Assembly (NCBI GenBank): GCA_964368455.1
Contig: CAYJAZ010000006.1
Span: 76,444-140,443 of the forward strand
Source: CAYJAZ01 sp964368455
GTDB lineage: Bacteria; Desulfobacterota; Desulfovibrionia; Desulfovibrionales; Desulfovibrionaceae
Length of the DNA: 64,000 nucleotides
Reading direction: 5' to 3'
Below the pieces are notes generated by a model. That model had not been told where the DNA came from, did not search any database, and saw only the letters and a list, made by a program, of their open reading frames with translations. This document shows positions 9,108 to 17,783 of the stretch, piece after piece. Each line of letters opens with the position of its first letter. The stretch's first letter is position 1. A program made the translations under genes and the position numbers.

Positions 9108-9512
9108 TTAATAGCCTACTAAAGCAAGGTTTTGATTGATATGCATAGCAAGATTATCTACCCATTTATTGTAATTTGGATGGATGTGTCCTTCGCCGTC
9201 AGTATCCATATTAACACTGCTTACATAGTTGATTTTATAGGAAGAAGTAGTATAAGGAATGTCAACAACAATAGTGTGCTTGCCACGTACAATAATGGTT
9301 GCGCGAATGGTATTTGCTTCAATTTTTTTGGCTTTCCAATTGATTTCAGCACAGGCTTTCATGATAGCTTTTTCCACTTGATTTGCGCTTATATGCGAAG
9401 CTATAGGATGGCTTGGAGTTTGAATTTTGCTTTTAATCACGCAGGCCGATGCTGCAAAAAGTGTTATTAACATAAGTGCATAGAGTGAAAATTTTTTAAA
9501 AGATTTTTTCAT
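9108..9512 (-). CDS. small conserved-looking lipoprotein of unknown function
   Basis: A 134-residue predicted lipoprotein with a basic start (MKKSFKKF), a hydrophobic core and lipobox SASAC. The mature domain is about 110 residues, with alternating hydrophobic stretches (RATIIVRGKHTIVVDIPY) that suggest a small beta-rich periplasmic domain, and an HIHPNYNKWVD segment near the end. I do not recognise the family with certainty. It sits between the PlsC-like acyltransferase and the ApeP-like dehydratase in the same operon, so a role in the envelope steps of polyene-lipid placement is plausible but not shown. Confidence 0.68.
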   Translation of the reverse strand: MKKSFKKFSLYALMLITLFAASACVIKSKIQTPSHPIASHISANQVEKAIMKACAEINWKAKKIEANTIRATIIVRGKHTIVVDIPYTTSSYKINYVSSVNMDTDGEGHIHPNYNKWVDNLAMHINQNLALVGY

Positions 9513-9522
9513 GTGAGCTCCT

Positions 9523-10311
9523 TTAATCTTTGTTGAGATAATTGTTAAATTGTGTATAGGAAGATTTCATCATTTCTCGATGCGGCAGATCAAAAGAAGA
9601 GAAATCTTGTGGAAAAAGTGGTTCAAGACTATTTATACGGATTTGTTGCCTATAAATGAGTTTGCTTGAAGGCGGAAAAAAGTCATAAGAATTTTCAAAA
9701 ACATAGGGTACGACAGGAACTTGAGCCTTGCAAGCAAGTCGAAAAGCACCGACATGAAACTTGCCTAATTTCTTGTCTCTTGATCTTTTTCCTTCTGGGA
9801 AAATTATAATACTAGTACCATTTTTTAAAAGATTTAAACATTGTTCTTCAACTTTTTCAGGCTCTTGGCTTTCAACATCTACATAGCCTGCGGCACGCAT
9901 AAGAGGAGCAAAGAAAAACAAGACTTTAAATGGCCATGATTTTACTAAATAAGCAAAATTATCCATACCTTGCATACCAAATAAAAATAGATCCATGGCG
10001 GATTGATGATTTGCCACCACTATACAAGGTTGTAGTTTTTTTGCCTTATTCTTTCCTTCAATTTTTACAGGCATAACAGGCCAATTCAGCCAGCAAAATA
10101 TTTTGCCATAAGTAAAGATATAGATACGTAGAGAACGGCTTGGAAGAATTTTTGGGAAGAGTTTGTGAAAGAAAAGTATACAATAGCCAAGTGGTAAGAT
10201 GGCAAGAGTAAAGCTTATGCTTACACTTATAAAATAGCAATTAGATGCAATAAATACGACTTTATTCTTGATTTTCGCCCATTTGCTGTTGCAATTTTTC
10301 AAGATAGTCAT
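9523..10311 (-). CDS. PlsC-type 1-acylglycerol-3-phosphate acyltransferase homologue
   Basis: A 262-residue acyltransferase. The catalytic H-x4-D motif is in VVANHQSAMDLF, and the glycerophosphate-binding block IIFPEGKRSR follows. N-terminal hydrophobic helices (about residues 17-45) anchor it in the inner membrane. The start I choose is ATG 10311-10309, because GGAG lies six bases upstream; this makes the gene overlap the ACP gene by 50 bp, an unusually long overlap. Within the cluster it is the second acyltransferase and may transfer the finished chain from ACP to a glycerolipid. A general phospholipid role is possible, but the operon position favours the cluster. Confidence 0.87.
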   Translation of the reverse strand: MTILKNCNSKWAKIKNKVVFIASNCYFISVSISFTLAILPLGYCILFFHKLFPKILPSRSLRIYIFTYGKIFCWLNWPVMPVKIEGKNKAKKLQPCIVVANHQSAMDLFLFGMQGMDNFAYLVKSWPFKVLFFFAPLMRAAGYVDVESQEPEKVEEQCLNLLKNGTSIIIFPEGKRSRDKKLGKFHVGAFRLACKAQVPVVPYVFENSYDFFPPSSKLIYRQQIRINSLEPLFPQDFSSFDLPHREMMKSSYTQFNNYLNKD

Positions 10312-10528
10312 AAACATCTCCAAGTGTTTGAATGCTTGCTAATTCTGCCTTATTTGTGAGCTTTGTTTTGAAAGCTTTTTCAATAACTATAGTCATATCA
10401 ACTATATCAAGGCTATCAAGTCCAAGATCATCTTTAATATGTGCTTCTGCCTTCAAATCTTCTATTTCAAGTTCAAATTCTTCTGCAAGAGCTTGATTTG
10501 TTAATTCAATAATTTGTTCTTTATTCAT
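10262..10528 (-). CDS. acyl carrier protein of the polyene cluster
   Basis: An 88-residue acidic acyl carrier protein with the phosphopantetheine site in DDLGLDSLDIVD. It is of usual ACP length with a glutamine-rich tail. A strong ribosome site (AAGGAG) precedes ATG 10528. The 92-bp gap upstream holds a sigma-70-like promoter (10545-10573), so this ACP and the genes after it may also be transcribed independently. Its 3' end overlaps the PlsC-like gene. It differs clearly from the ACP at 1596-1856, consistent with division of labour between two carrier proteins. Confidence 0.92.
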   Translation of the reverse strand: MNKEQIIELTNQALAEEFELEIEDLKAEAHIKDDLGLDSLDIVDMTIVIEKAFKTKLTNKAELASIQTLGDVYDYLEKLQQQMGENQE

Positions 10529-10544
10529 AATAACTCCTTTAGAT

Positions 10545-10573
10545 TTTTTAAGCTAAATGAAAAATCTTGTCAA
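10545..10573 (-). promoter_or_regulatory. candidate internal sigma-70 promoter before ACP
   Basis: On the minus strand TTGACA (10573-10568) is followed after exactly 17 bases by TAAAAA (10550-10545), 17 bases upstream of the ACP start codon at 10528. The -35 is perfect; the -10 matches 4 of 6. It lies in the only sizeable gap in this part of the operon, which supports a secondary promoter giving extra ACP. It is a pattern call only. Confidence 0.5.
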
Positions 10574-10620
10574 AGTATATTTTTAAAAGAAAAGGTGTTT
10601 ATAAATAAAGAAAATACTTT

Positions 10621-11844
10621 TTATTCAGCTTGGTATTTGCTTATAATAAGTGAAGCATAAATTCCACCAAGTGCGAAGGAATTTTTGAGAACATGTTGCA
10701 ATTCTTGTTCTTTATTTTCTAATAAAAGATTGATATTTTTACAGTTTGCATCAATTTCGTCTAAATTATGATTGGCAAGTAAAAGATTTTCATTGAGCAT
10801 ATACACAGAAGCAATACTTTCTAAAACGCCAGAAGCGGCTAAAGTGTGTCCCATATAGCCTTTAAGCGATGAAACAGGAATTTTGTTTTTACAAAGTATT
10901 TCAATAGCTTTTGCTTCTGCTTCATCGCCAGCTCTTGTGGCTGTTGCGTGTGCATTGATATAATTTATATCTTCAATAGATAATGAGGCAGTTTTAAGAG
11001 ATTTTTCCATACATTGAGACATGATATCTGTGTCTGGAAAAGCTATATTTGTCGAGGACGCTTTTGTAGCATAGCCAGAAATCTCTGCATATATTATAGC
11101 CTTACGTGCAAGAGCAGATTCTAAAGATTCAAGAAAAACAATTCCAGCTCCTTCGCTGATAATTAATCCATCTCTTTTGCTGTCAAATGGTCTTGAAGAT
11201 TTTTGAGGATCAAGTGTGTGTGAAGCGGCATTGAGCTTATCGAAGGTTGCAGAAGTGAGTAGATGGTATTCATCGCCAGCACCAGCAAGCATACATTCTT
11301 CCTTGCCATAGGCAATGTCTTCATAGGCCATACCCATGCTTATAAGTCCTGTTGCACAGGCTGCAGAAGGTGCAAGCAAGGTGGCATTAAGTTTACAAGC
11401 CATTGAAATATTGGTAGCAATTGTATGACTCATCACTTTAAAAAAAACTGTGCTTCTCACACTATCAATGCTTTTATTTTCAATATATTCTCTGAAAAAA
11501 TCTTCTAATGCAAAGGTGCTACCAAGTGAAGAAGAAGCACAAACACCTAAATTTTCAGGAAGATTATCAAGAGTATAGCCAGCCATTTCTATTGCTTCCC
11601 ATGCTGCTAGGCAAGCATAGATAGACATAGGCGACATGGCTCTACGAATTTCACGTGGAATGATTTTTTCATTTAATTTCGGTACAATACCGGCATTTTT
11701 AAAGGGAAGATCTTTTACTTCTTCTTCGTCTAATTTTTGAATAGGACAAAGGCCATTTTTTAGGCCATTCCATAAATTATCACAGCCGCTTCCGTAAGGA
11801 GAAACAGCTCCCATGCCTGTTATGACAACACGTCTTTTATTCAT
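10621..11844 (-). CDS. beta-ketoacyl-ACP synthase II-like
   Basis: A 407-residue FabF-like condensing enzyme beginning MNKRRVVITGMGAVSPYG. Catalytic elements are Cys in APSAACATGL, His in NAHATATRAGD and His in MGHTLAASG. I choose ATG 11844-11842, with AAGGA seven bases upstream, rather than a start 11 codons earlier; it overlaps the oxidoreductase gene by 8 bp. It is the third ketosynthase family member of the cluster. In aryl polyene systems an additional ketosynthase may make the starter or carry out the first condensation. The specific step cannot be assigned from sequence. Confidence 0.9.
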   Translation of the reverse strand: MNKRRVVITGMGAVSPYGSGCDNLWNGLKNGLCPIQKLDEEEVKDLPFKNAGIVPKLNEKIIPREIRRAMSPMSIYACLAAWEAIEMAGYTLDNLPENLGVCASSSLGSTFALEDFFREYIENKSIDSVRSTVFFKVMSHTIATNISMACKLNATLLAPSAACATGLISMGMAYEDIAYGKEECMLAGAGDEYHLLTSATFDKLNAASHTLDPQKSSRPFDSKRDGLIISEGAGIVFLESLESALARKAIIYAEISGYATKASSTNIAFPDTDIMSQCMEKSLKTASLSIEDINYINAHATATRAGDEAEAKAIEILCKNKIPVSSLKGYMGHTLAASGVLESIASVYMLNENLLLANHNLDEIDANCKNINLLLENKEQELQHVLKNSFALGGIYASLIISKYQAE

Positions 11845-13282
11845 TTCTAAATCCTTGTAATATTTCATCATAACCATAAATTAAACTAAGGCAAAGCAAG
11901 GAACTTACTATTGCTCCAAGAAGTCCAGGCAGAAGAATATTTTGTCCAGCTAAGTAAAAACCTTCGAGCTTTGTTATAGGAAGCAGCGGTAATTCATCGC
12001 ATTCGTGGCTAATACCATAAAGTGAACCCGTGCTGCCGTAAATCCAATCACGCATGCTATGCGGTGTGGCAATGTCAACAATGCTCATATCTGAAAGCTG
12101 TGGCACTCTTTTTTGTATATAATTCAAGAGCCTTATAGCAGTTTCTTCTTTCCATTCTTTATAATCACTTTCGTCTTTATTTTTATCTTGCTGTACTGTC
12201 GCTATTGCTATAATGGGATATTGGCCATTATGAGGTTTTCCAGAAGAAATATAGATAACTGGATCTTCATTTTCTAAAGGATTGAAAAAGTTTTTTACTT
12301 CTTCATCTAAAAGGTAAAGAACTTTATTTTGTAAATAATTTGAGGAGCTTTTAGCAAAAAGCATAAAGCAAAGCGGCGTTTCTTCTAAATCTTCTATTCT
12401 GTGTAAAAATGCAGGCCTAAAAGCTTCTTTTGGGGCAATATTTACAAGATTTTTTGGGTGGCCAGTATAAAAGCATTGTTTACAGTTAATTTCTTCAAGC
12501 TTTTCTTTGTGTCTTACTTGCACGGACTTGATTTTTTTGTTTTCTACTATAAGTTTTTCAACAATAGAATTACATTGAATTTCAATGCCATAAGCCTTAA
12601 GTTCTTTTAAAAAAGCCTCTCTAATAGCTTTGCCGCCATTTGCTAAACTTGCACTAGATTGGAAATAAGGTTCTGATAAAACAGAATAATTTTTAAATGC
12701 ACATTTTTCAGGTGCAATACCAAGTAATTGACAACGGGCAATGAGCATTTTTTTTAAAAAATCAGGAAAGTCAAAGTCTTCTAAAGTTTCGCTTAAACTT
12801 TTTTCATGTAAAGGATTAAATTCAGCACTCTTTTTTTGCAGAGGGTTGAGAAAAGGAGAAGAAGAGATGAAATCTTGCATTAATGCTCGAAATCTTTGAA
12901 ATTCTATTATTAATTTTACATTTTCTTCTTCTTTTGAAGAAAATTGTTCACTAAGAACTTTATTAAGTTCTGTTTCTTGCGAACTAAAAGTGTAATTTGA
13001 ATTTTTAAAAATAAATTCTTCGGCAACAAGATAGAAAGCATTTGCATCAAGATGTTTCCATACGCCTAATATTTCAAGCCAATTTCTAAGTATACCATTA
13101 TCTTGTAAGCCGCCAGCGTAGTGAAAGCCTGTATCAAAAAAAAGGCCTTTTCTGGTGAAACCATTCATAAGTGGGGCTGCTTGTTGCTGTGCTTCAAGAA
13201 TAAGAACTTCTTCGCCTCTTTTTGCAAGCATAAGAGCAAGAGTCATTCCTGCTATTCCAGAGCCGACAACTACATTAATCAT
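11837..13282 (-). CDS. FAD-dependent oxidoreductase, phytoene-desaturase/CrtI-like
   Basis: A protein of about 481 residues with an N-terminal dinucleotide-binding motif (NVVVGSGIAGMTLALML ending in an acidic LILEA) and a FAD-binding C-terminal block with YLAGQNILLPGLLGA. The overall layout is that of the CrtI/retinol-saturase group of flavin amine-oxidase-fold enzymes. These act on long conjugated hydrocarbon chains (desaturation, saturation or isomerisation). It is locked between two ketosynthase genes with overlaps of 8 bp at both ends, so it must be made together with them. I do not know it as a standard core gene of the best studied aryl polyene clusters. It may modify the polyene chain. 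ATG 13282 is preferred over ATG 13294. Confidence 0.83.
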   Translation of the reverse strand: MINVVVGSGIAGMTLALMLAKRGEEVLILEAQQQAAPLMNGFTRKGLFFDTGFHYAGGLQDNGILRNWLEILGVWKHLDANAFYLVAEEFIFKNSNYTFSSQETELNKVLSEQFSSKEEENVKLIIEFQRFRALMQDFISSSPFLNPLQKKSAEFNPLHEKSLSETLEDFDFPDFLKKMLIARCQLLGIAPEKCAFKNYSVLSEPYFQSSASLANGGKAIREAFLKELKAYGIEIQCNSIVEKLIVENKKIKSVQVRHKEKLEEINCKQCFYTGHPKNLVNIAPKEAFRPAFLHRIEDLEETPLCFMLFAKSSSNYLQNKVLYLLDEEVKNFFNPLENEDPVIYISSGKPHNGQYPIIAIATVQQDKNKDESDYKEWKEETAIRLLNYIQKRVPQLSDMSIVDIATPHSMRDWIYGSTGSLYGISHECDELPLLPITKLEGFYLAGQNILLPGLLGAIVSSLLCLSLIYGYDEILQGFRNE

Positions 13283-14492
13283 GATAGCCCACAATTACAG
13301 AAGCATTGCTACCACCAAAACCAGCGGCATTGCAGAGAATTTTTTTAGGTGGAATATTTTTTCTTTCAGGAGAAATAAAGAGTTTTGAAGTTATTTCATC
13401 GCCTTCAATAAAATTTGGATTTCCTGTAGTAAAGCCATTTTGTGCCATAAGTGTGGCATAGACTATTTGTCCTGCACCTGCCATCCAAAGCTCGTGTCCC
13501 GTGAGGGCTTTTAATGCCATGATATTTACAGGATGTTCTTTGAAAAGTTCTAATATATTAATAGCTTCCGAAGAGTCGCCTAGTGGGGTTGACGTTGCGT
13601 GTGCGTTTAGATCTGTGATGTCTGTATATTTGAGATTTGCATAGTCCAAAGCTCTTCGCATAGACAATCCAAGGCCTTGTTGGCTTGGGGCAACAAGATC
13701 TAAACCGTCGGAAGAATAGCCAGAACCTAGAATATAGCCAAGTATTTTTGCATTTCTTTTCTTAGCATGTTCTTCGCTTTCTAAGATGATACTAGCAGCA
13801 CCGCCACTTGGTACAAGGCCATCTCTATTTTTATCAAAGGGGCGAGAAGCTTTTGCTGGATCTGTGTTCATGGAAAATGCCGACAAAGCATCAAAAGAGC
13901 AGACAACTTCAGGATTGATTTCTTGTGCACCGCCACAAAGCACTATATCTTGTCTGCCAAGAGCAATAGCGTCGGCTGCTTGTAAAACTGCGAGTAAACC
14001 GCCAGAGCAAGCAGAGCTTACAGTCCAAGAACCACCTTTAATGCCGAAAAGTACGCCTAAATTCATGCTTATAGTTGAATTCATCACTTGAAAAATATGA
14101 CTAGAGCCAAGTGAGGTGTTTTCAATACCTTCTGACTTTTTAGCCGCTAATTCAAAGGCTGGTTTCACTGTGGAATCATTACTAAAAATGACAGCACATT
14201 TTTCAGAAGCAAGATGATCTTCGTCTAAATTTGCTTGTTCAATTGCTTGTAAAGAAGCGGCGTAGGCTTGCTTTGCAAAGTCTGGCATAGTGCGTGCCTG
14301 TTTTCTATTGAGATAGTTTGAGGGATTAAAATCTTTGATAACACCAGTAAGGCTACTTCTATATCCATAATCTATACGTGTGGGATCATTGATAATTCCG
14401 CTTTTACCTTCGTATAAGGCTTGAGTGATTGTTTTGTGATCGTTGCCAAGAACTGAAATAGCTCCTACGCCTGTTATTACTACTTTTTTCAT
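13275..14492 (-). CDS. beta-ketoacyl-ACP synthase
   Basis: A 405-residue condensing enzyme beginning MKKVVITGVGAISVLGN. The catalytic residues lie in SSACSGGL (Cys), NAHATST (His) and LTGHELWMAGA (His), and a C-terminal AAGFGGSNAS loop completes the FabF-like fold. Compared with canonical FabF, the LTGHELWMAGA block replaces the usual GHxLGAAG, as in some aryl polyene ketosynthases. It is the second gene of the operon, directly after the ketoreductase, which matches the adjacent KR and KS genes of known aryl polyene clusters. Its 3' end overlaps the FAD oxidoreductase gene. Confidence 0.9.
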   Translation of the reverse strand: MKKVVITGVGAISVLGNDHKTITQALYEGKSGIINDPTRIDYGYRSSLTGVIKDFNPSNYLNRKQARTMPDFAKQAYAASLQAIEQANLDEDHLASEKCAVIFSNDSTVKPAFELAAKKSEGIENTSLGSSHIFQVMNSTISMNLGVLFGIKGGSWTVSSACSGGLLAVLQAADAIALGRQDIVLCGGAQEINPEVVCSFDALSAFSMNTDPAKASRPFDKNRDGLVPSGGAASIILESEEHAKKRNAKILGYILGSGYSSDGLDLVAPSQQGLGLSMRRALDYANLKYTDITDLNAHATSTPLGDSSEAINILELFKEHPVNIMALKALTGHELWMAGAGQIVYATLMAQNGFTTGNPNFIEGDEITSKLFISPERKNIPPKKILCNAAGFGGSNASVIVGYHD

Positions 14493-14520
14493 ACTTGCTC
14501 TACATATAAATTAGCGGAAA

Positions 14521-15243
14521 TTACATGTATAATCCACCGTTTACAGCAATTACTTGCCCTGTCACGTAGGAAGCCATATCAGAAGCTAAAAATCTCACAC
14601 AACCAGCAACTTCTTCACTTTTTCCAACTCTTGCCATTGGAATATTTTTTAAATATTCTTCTTTTGTTAAATGTTCTGTCATTGCAGTTTCAATAAAACC
14701 AGGAGCAACTGCATTTACAAGCACATTTCTTCTAGCAAGTTCCATTGCTAAAGCTTTTGTCGCACCAATTAATCCAGCTTTTGCAGCGCAATAATTCACT
14801 TGCCCAGGAACGCCTGTTTGGCCTGAAGTAGAGGCAATATTGATGATTCTTCCCTTTCTCGCTCTTTGCATATGCGGAACTAAGAAGCGTGTGACATAGT
14901 AAAAAGCATTTAAATGCACATCCAATACTTGGGTCCATTCTTCTTTAGCCATAAGGCCAAAAATATTGTCTTTAGAAAAACCTGCATTATTTACAAGTAT
15001 GTAGGGGACAGTTTCTTCTAGTAACGGAGAAAGACTTTGCTCAACTTGTTTTGCATCAGTGACATCAAAGGGCAATAATAAACATTCTTGTCCAATATTT
15101 TCGATTTCTTCTTTAGCTTTTTTGGCGGCTGTATCGTCTGAACGATAATTTAACCAAATTGAGTAGCCATCTTTTGCAAGGCCAAGAGCAATTGCTTTTC
15201 CAATTCCTTTACTTGCACCTGTGATTAATGCGACTTTTGACAT
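14521..15243 (-). CDS. 3-oxoacyl-ACP reductase (FabG-like ketoreductase of the cluster)
   Basis: A 240-residue short-chain dehydrogenase. The NADPH-binding TGASKGIG, the NNAG element and the catalytic Ser with YxxxK (VNYCAAKAG) are all present, and it ends in NGGLYM like FabG. It reduces 3-oxoacyl-ACP to 3-hydroxyacyl-ACP in each elongation round. It is the first gene of the long minus-strand operon: its upstream gap contains the terminator of cheZ and a promoter-like element. It is distinct from the housekeeping fabG at 59050-59805, so the cluster supplies its own reductase (ApeQ type). Confidence 0.92.
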   Translation of the reverse strand: MSKVALITGASKGIGKAIALGLAKDGYSIWLNYRSDDTAAKKAKEEIENIGQECLLLPFDVTDAKQVEQSLSPLLEETVPYILVNNAGFSKDNIFGLMAKEEWTQVLDVHLNAFYYVTRFLVPHMQRARKGRIINIASTSGQTGVPGQVNYCAAKAGLIGATKALAMELARRNVLVNAVAPGFIETAMTEHLTKEEYLKNIPMARVGKSEEVAGCVRFLASDMASYVTGQVIAVNGGLYM

Positions 15244-15287
15244 GATTTTTCCCCAAAACGAGAATTTAATTGATAGAAACTTTATTA

Positions 15288-15316
15288 TTTTTATACTAGT
15301 CTTTGTTTAAAATCAA
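15288..15316 (-). promoter_or_regulatory. candidate promoter of the polyene operon
   Basis: On the minus strand TTGATT (15316-15311) is separated by 17 bases from TAAAAA (15293-15288); a TATAAA two bases earlier gives an alternative with a 15-base spacer. It lies 45 bp upstream of the ketoreductase start and downstream of the cheZ terminator, the expected place for the main promoter of this operon. Hexamer matches are moderate, so this is tentative. Confidence 0.4.
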
Positions 15317-15411
15317 GCATAAAAATCAAACAAATAGAGGTATTTTGGAGCTTGTTTTTGTAAAAAACTGACAAAAACTTGAGCAAAAAGTTCAATAAAG
15401 AGAATTAAAAG

Positions 15412-15446
15412 AAAAAGCCCATGAATTATAAAAAAATCATGGGCTT
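15412..15446 (-). terminator. rho-independent terminator of cheZ
   Basis: Perfect 10-bp stem (arms AAGCCCATGA at 15415-15424 and TCATGGGCTT at 15437-15446) followed on the minus strand by a T-rich run. It begins six bases after the cheZ stop codon and separates cheZ from the polyene operon. Confidence 0.88.
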
Positions 15447-15451
15447 AGATT

Positions 15452-16228
15452 TTATAAATCAAATTGAGCAAGAAGATCGTCAATATCTTGTTGTGAAGAT
15501 ACTTTATTTGGCCCTTTGAGTTCTGAATTTATAATTTGTTCAGAAATGCCAAGAGCTTTTTCTTTTGTTTCTTCAGCAAGACTTTCGAGATTTCTATGCG
15601 GTGAACTTTCATAAGCTTTGAGCAAAAGTCCTGAAGAAAGATAAAGTTCTAAAAGCATTTTTTCAATCTTCTTTATGGCATTTGCGGCTTTCTTTATTCT
15701 TTGCCCTGTGATGTCTTGGAAAGAAAGAGTTGTCATCATATCAATAAGATCCATGTTTAATTCAGAATTAAAATTACGCATTTCTTCTAATTGATCTATG
15801 CTTGGATTTTTTTCTTGTAGATAATTTGTTATCTGATCAGAATAATCAAGATGTTTTTCAATATGTTGCATGATTGAAAAAGCAGCTTGTTCAGTAAATT
15901 CTACAACAGCGTTTAATTGTTCAGAAGTTTCTGAAAAAAGTTGTTCAACTTGTTCTTTGTCAAATTCTGCAACTGCTGTACGCGAAGAGGCAATATCATT
16001 ATAGATATTCTTTACTCCAGCTCTGATGTTTTCTGCAATGTTTTTGTAAACTTCTGATTCTTGCATAGGATCGGAAGAAGACGAAGAAGCAAGGGTATCC
16101 TTAACATTTTTTGTTAATTCATTTGTGACTTTTTCAATCTTTTGCTTTTCAAGTAATTGCATTTTTTCTTGTTGGTATTTTTCAAGCAATTCTCTTTCAG
16201 ACATAGTTGAATTTTTATCGTTGCCCAT
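15452..16228 (-). CDS. cheZ: CheZ, phosphatase of CheY-P
   Basis: A protein of about 258 residues that dephosphorylates CheY-P in chemotaxis. The catalytic helix block MTTLSFQDITGQRIKKA contains the conserved QDxTGQ element (Asp and Gln). The C-terminal SSQQDIDDLLAQFDL matches the CheY-binding tail peptide of CheZ. The N-terminus is strongly helical and polar. I prefer the ATG at 16228, since AGGAT lies upstream at good distance; the ATG at 16240 has no clear site. It lies downstream of trkA and is closed by a strong terminator. Its presence, with fliJ-motE at 54.5 kb, indicates a flagellated organism. Confidence 0.9.
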   Translation of the reverse strand: MGNDKNSTMSERELLEKYQQEKMQLLEKQKIEKVTNELTKNVKDTLASSSSSDPMQESEVYKNIAENIRAGVKNIYNDIASSRTAVAEFDKEQVEQLFSETSEQLNAVVEFTEQAAFSIMQHIEKHLDYSDQITNYLQEKNPSIDQLEEMRNFNSELNMDLIDMMTTLSFQDITGQRIKKAANAIKKIEKMLLELYLSSGLLLKAYESSPHRNLESLAEETKEKALGISEQIINSELKGPNKVSSQQDIDDLLAQFDL

Positions 16229-16326
16229 AATTTTTTTCATCCTATTACAGCGTTTCTTTCTTTATAAATACATCTTAATTTTATTAATTACAAGCAGAAT
16301 AAAAGTAATAAATAAAATAATTTTTT

Positions 16327-17715
16327 TTATTTGAGATTAAGCAAGGAAAAAGCCACTTGCGTACATAAAACAATGATATGATCTTCTTTATGAAGCACAG
16401 TATTTCCATCAGGGATTATAACTATGCCTTTACGCAATATACTTACTAAAATCAATCCTTTGGGTAATTTTAAATCCTTGAGAGCCTTATCTAAATAAGG
16501 AGATTCTTCAGTAAGAGCAAGTTCAATAATTTCGGCTTCGTCGGAACCTATACTTACAGAAGTGAGCACTTTGCCTTCTCTTATATAATTTGAAAAAGTG
16601 TTTACAGCTGCAATTCTTGGGCTCACATTATGATCAATACCAATATTTGAAAGTAGGGATACATAGCTAACTTTATTGACTTTTGCAATAGTATCACGTA
16701 CGCCTAAAGATTTTGCTAAAAGGCATGTAAGAATATTTGTTTCTTCATCACCTGTCACAGCAACAAAAACATCCATCTTGCCTATAGCTTCAGAATTCAA
16801 TAGTTCTTTTTCTCTTGCATCGCCAAGAAGCACAAGGCTTGTTTTTAATTCACTAGCTAAGTATTTGCCTCTTTGTTCGTTGGCTTCGATTAATTTAACT
16901 TGTATGCCCTTGTTTTCAAAGAGTTTAGCTAGAGAAAAACCAATATTTCCGCCACCAACAATACAGGCAGAAGAAAAAATAGCATTGTTTTTATTCAAAA
17001 AGGCAAGGAGTTGTTTTTGATGTGAACTTTTATAAATAAAATAAACTATATCATCTATTTCTATTGTATCTTCACCAAAAGGAATAAAGAGTGTGCCATT
17101 ACGTCGAATAGCAGCAACTAGTATTTCATTTGTGCCTACAAGACTTTTAAATTCAATGAGAGGACGGCCAATAAAAGAGCCTTCTTCTATTTTATAGCAA
17201 ACCATACGCACATTGCCTTGAGCAAATTCAGCATAATCAAGGGCTTGCGGTAATGAAAGTAATCTATCAATAGTTTTTACAACTTCGTATTCTGGATTAA
17301 CAGCTAAGTCGATACCTATACCTTTTTCTTCTAACTTATCAAGATATTTGATGTAATCTTGATTTCTTATTCTTGCTAATCTTTTAATAGCAGGATTAAG
17401 TACGGCAGCAAAAGAAGAAATGAGTATATTTCCTTCATCATCATCAGTTGCAGCAATACATACGTCAGCAGATAAAACACCTGCATTTTCAAGGGTTTGC
17501 GGGTTTGATCCAGAGCCTAAAACAGTTTGTACATCAAGACTGTTTTGAATATTTTCAAGTTTCTTTGGATTTTTATCAATAACAACAATGCTTCTTTCGT
17601 CTCGGGAAAGTCTTTTAGCTAAATGGTAACCCACTTCCCCCGCACCAACAATAATCACTTTTTCATAGGTGATTTGTTTTGTTTGTGTTTTGTTTTTTTT
17701 AAAAAAACCGAACAT
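16327..17715 (-). CDS. trkA: TrkA, NAD-binding regulator of Trk potassium uptake
   Basis: A 462-residue cytoplasmic protein with two RCK units. The first Rossmann motif is VIIVGAGEVGYHLA (residues about 20-33), followed by a TrkA-C domain. The second is CIVGGGNIGFSLA near residue 250, followed by a second TrkA-C domain with LPKGLILVSILR. This is the full-length Trk organisation (about 458 residues). It gates the TrkH/TrkG potassium channel in response to nucleotides; no trkH is in the window. The start is set at ATG 17715 (MFGFFKKNK), preceded by AAGGT. The longer frame would need a TTG start without ribosome site. Confidence 0.93.
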   Translation of the reverse strand: MFGFFKKNKTQTKQITYEKVIIVGAGEVGYHLAKRLSRDERSIVVIDKNPKKLENIQNSLDVQTVLGSGSNPQTLENAGVLSADVCIAATDDDEGNILISSFAAVLNPAIKRLARIRNQDYIKYLDKLEEKGIGIDLAVNPEYEVVKTIDRLLSLPQALDYAEFAQGNVRMVCYKIEEGSFIGRPLIEFKSLVGTNEILVAAIRRNGTLFIPFGEDTIEIDDIVYFIYKSSHQKQLLAFLNKNNAIFSSACIVGGGNIGFSLAKLFENKGIQVKLIEANEQRGKYLASELKTSLVLLGDAREKELLNSEAIGKMDVFVAVTGDEETNILTCLLAKSLGVRDTIAKVNKVSYVSLLSNIGIDHNVSPRIAAVNTFSNYIREGKVLTSVSIGSDEAEIIELALTEESPYLDKALKDLKLPKGLILVSILRKGIVIIPDGNTVLHKEDHIIVLCTQVAFSLLNLK

Positions 17716-17783
17716 AATTACCTTATATTTGCCATACATTTTCAAGACGGCAGAAATTTTAGAGATAGTTTTTTATAAATTAA

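Noticed and set aside
9132..9470. Open frame of 112 codons on the plus strand antisense to the lipoprotein at 9108-9512.
   Set aside because: It is a shadow of the lipoprotein, which has a clear signal peptide, lipobox and place in the operon.
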